Positions 62,718 through 64,000 of a stretch of 64,000 nt of DNA are shown here, piece after piece (the stretch's first letter is position 1; each line of letters opens with the position of its first letter). The DNA comes from Thermoflavifilum sp. (GTDB lineage Bacteria; Bacteroidota; Bacteroidia; Chitinophagales; Chitinophagaceae): assembly GCA_023511875.1 (NCBI GenBank), contig JAIMAQ010000011.1, forward strand, positions 1 to 64,000, in the 5' to 3' direction. The notes beneath the pieces are model-generated. The model did not search any database and was not told the origin of the DNA. It saw only the letters and a program-made list of their open reading frames with translations. A program made the translations under genes and the position numbers.

Positions 62718-63275
62718 ATGAAACAAGATGTACTCCTTACGCTTCGCGATAGAATTGCCCACGATGATGAGCGAGCCTTTGAAGAGCTAATGGAAGTGCT
62801 GATGTCCGATATGCATGCATATGCATGGCGCTTGCTCAACGATCAGCTCTTGGCAGAAGAAGTGGTAATGGATGTATTTGTGAAATTATGGCAACAGCGG
62901 CATGGCTTTGCTGAAGTACAAAACCCACTTTACTATTTGTTGCGTGCAGTAAAAAATACGGCACTCAATTACCTACGCCAGCGGGCTAAAATGCCAGTCT
63001 ACAGTGATCATGGAGCCGATTATTCCCTTCAAGTATGCGTGACGCCAGAAGATGTGTTGATATCTAAAGAACAACTCCACCAAATCCAAGAGGCACTCGA
63101 TGCCCTTCCTCCACGTGCACGTGAAGTGCTGTTATTATGTAAGGAATATCGATTAAGTTATGCAGAAGTAGCCGAGCTATTGGGTATTTCCACAGCTACT
63201 GTGAATGTGCATATGACCCAGGCTTTGAAAAAGCTTTGGCAATCTTTGCAGGCACTTCACCTCATTTCTTCCTAA
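62718..63275 (+). CDS. ECF-type RNA polymerase sigma factor
   Basis: The 185-residue sigma-70 family protein has region 2 (AYAWRLLNDQLLAEEVVMDV, VKLWQQR) and region 4 (LDALPPRAREVLLLCKEYR, then LSYAEVAELLGISTATVNVH), with no region 3. This is the FecI-like group common in Bacteroidota. It is followed 90 bases later by a FecR-type gene, the usual sigma/anti-sigma pair that governs a downstream SusC/SusD transport system, which would lie beyond the window. Confidence 0.93.
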   Translation: MKQDVLLTLRDRIAHDDERAFEELMEVLMSDMHAYAWRLLNDQLLAEEVVMDVFVKLWQQRHGFAEVQNPLYYLLRAVKNTALNYLRQRAKMPVYSDHGADYSLQVCVTPEDVLISKEQLHQIQEALDALPPRAREVLLLCKEYRLSYAEVAELLGISTATVNVHMTQALKKLWQSLQALHLISS

Positions 63276-63365
63276 TCTCATCGACTTCGAAATCATTGTG
63301 TTTACCCTGGCCAAGAAAAACATAATTGTTTTTTGCTGGTTGGGTGTCTATTTAAATTGAATGCC

Positions 63366-64000
63366 ATGTATCATCAAGAATCTATGGATGAATCTATCTG
63401 GGAATTAATCGTCAAAATGTTTAGCGAAGGGCTGACGGTGGAGGAACAAGAACGGTTACAACGCTGGTATCTCGAGAATCCGGAGGCTTGGATCAAAAGT
63501 GGAATTTTACAAAATGCTCGGCTTAAGCTAATCAGTATTCTTTCGGAACAACGTAAGAAGGCCATGATAGCCGAGGTAAAACGGCGGATTATGGAGCAGG
63601 GGGCAGCAAATATGGAGAAAGAAGCCCATTCAGCTTCATTGGCTCAACAAAATGGTGAGCAAGACTCCTTGCCCAATAGACCTCGGCGATCATTGCGTGG
63701 AATGTGGTGGGGGCTTGCCATAATGGTGGTGGGTGTGATGGGTTGGTGGATGCATCAAGTACTGTTCAAAAATGGGCAAGATTCGCATTCGATTGTTTGG
63801 AAAACCATCAGCACTGCTCCTGGAGTAAAATCGATGATTACGCTTCCCGATGGCAGCACCATTTGGCTAAATGCGGCTACAGAGTTGAAATATCCCGACC
63901 CTTTTTCCGATACCTTACGCGAGGTATATCTCAGTGGGGAAGCATTTTTCCAAATCGTCCATCGGCCACGGCAGCCCTTTGTGATCCATACCCGCGAAAT
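63366..64000 (+). CDS. FecR family anti-sigma factor (partial, cut by window end)
   Basis: The frame from ATG 63366 stays open to the window end (211 codons). It has an N-terminal cytoplasmic helical part (WELIVKMFSEGLTVEEQERL), one membrane span (WWGLAIMVVGVMGWWMH), and the FecR periplasmic domain (SMITLPDGSTIWLNAATELK and VYLSGEAFFQIVHRPRQPF, read separately). It probably binds the sigma factor encoded just upstream and releases it on a signal from an outer-membrane receptor. Confidence 0.9.
   Translation, partial: MYHQESMDESIWELIVKMFSEGLTVEEQERLQRWYLENPEAWIKSGILQNARLKLISILSEQRKKAMIAEVKRRIMEQGAANMEKEAHSASLAQQNGEQDSLPNRPRRSLRGMWWGLAIMVVGVMGWWMHQVLFKNGQDSHSIVWKTISTAPGVKSMITLPDGSTIWLNAATELKYPDPFSDTLREVYLSGEAFFQIVHRPRQPFVIHTRE

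Noticed and set aside
1-64000. CRISPR arrays, phage genes or insertion sequences
   Set aside because: No regularly spaced repeats, Cas proteins, integrases or transposases were found. The only repeats are the hairpin elements described.

Overview
The window looks like a chromosomal segment of a Bacteroidota bacterium, most likely of the Chitinophagaceae type. The evidence is: promoters built on the Bacteroidota -7 box TAnnTTTG, weak or absent Shine-Dalgarno sequences, a TonB-dependent receptor with a carboxypeptidase-like N-terminal domain, an ECF sigma factor followed by a FecR-type anti-sigma factor, HU/SPOR proteins, DUF3667 and DUF4197 proteins, and a split heptose kinase/adenylyltransferase pair. 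There is no plasmid, phage, insertion sequence or CRISPR signal. The species is an inference and was not checked against any database.

Region 1 (1-2.1 kb): a repeat-rich intergenic stretch, then a secreted S10 serine carboxypeptidase. Region 2 (2.2-10.3 kb): a minus-strand sulfate-assimilation operon reading sulfite reductase (with a C-terminal HEPN-like domain), uroporphyrinogen-III methyltransferase, a precorrin-2 dehydrogenase fused to a TauE/SafE exporter, APS reductase, CysD and CysN. It is preceded by an Rrf2 regulator with four clustered cysteines, and a perfect dyad sits inside the operon promoter. Siroheme supply, sulfate activation, reduction and a possible sulfur-anion exporter are therefore co-transcribed.

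Region 3 (10.5-20.7 kb): a rhamnose/rhamnogalacturonan cluster with GH106 and GH78 alpha-L-rhamnosidases, a GH28 pectinase, an FMN-dependent lactate-type dehydrogenase, RhaT, and a RhaM mutarotase broken by one in-frame amber codon. A strong intrinsic terminator lies in the leader of rhaT. Region 4 (20.9-27.1 kb): DUF3467 protein, Ldh-family oxidoreductase, aspartate kinase, Skp/OmpH-like protein, APC permease, heptose-7-phosphate kinase and tRNA-Gln.

Region 5 (27.2-42.9 kb): Pcm, a DUF3667 membrane protein, a frameshifted HU/SPOR-like gene, CinA, a PBP4-type peptidase, a thioesterase, DoxX, a three-gene envelope cluster (giant TPR protein, outer-membrane beta-barrel, intact HU/SPOR-like protein), an SDR, L-serine dehydratase, an FKBP lipoprotein and tRNA-His. 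Region 6 (43-53.3 kb): TonB-dependent receptor, DUF4197 protein, ribosomal proteins L35 and L20, MetK, a half-length GT5 starch-synthase-like protein, PanC, a ferritin-like/VIT1 fusion, PanD, a flippase-like membrane protein and HldC.

Region 7 (53.3-64 kb): a second locus of the hairpin repeat seen in region 1, then the polyphosphate pair ppk1/ppx, a UDP-glucuronate-type epimerase, PanB, an ALDH7-like dehydrogenase, a Nudix hydrolase, RlmB, HMG-CoA lyase, and an ECF sigma factor with a FecR protein cut by the window end. All three dedicated pantothenate genes (panB, panC, panD) lie within about 9.5 kb but in separate units.

The observations most worth a second look are the regulator and dyad at the sulfur operon with its two fusion proteins, the hairpin repeat shared by two loci about 53 kb apart, the rhaT leader terminator, and the two single-lesion genes (rhaM and the HU/SPOR gene).
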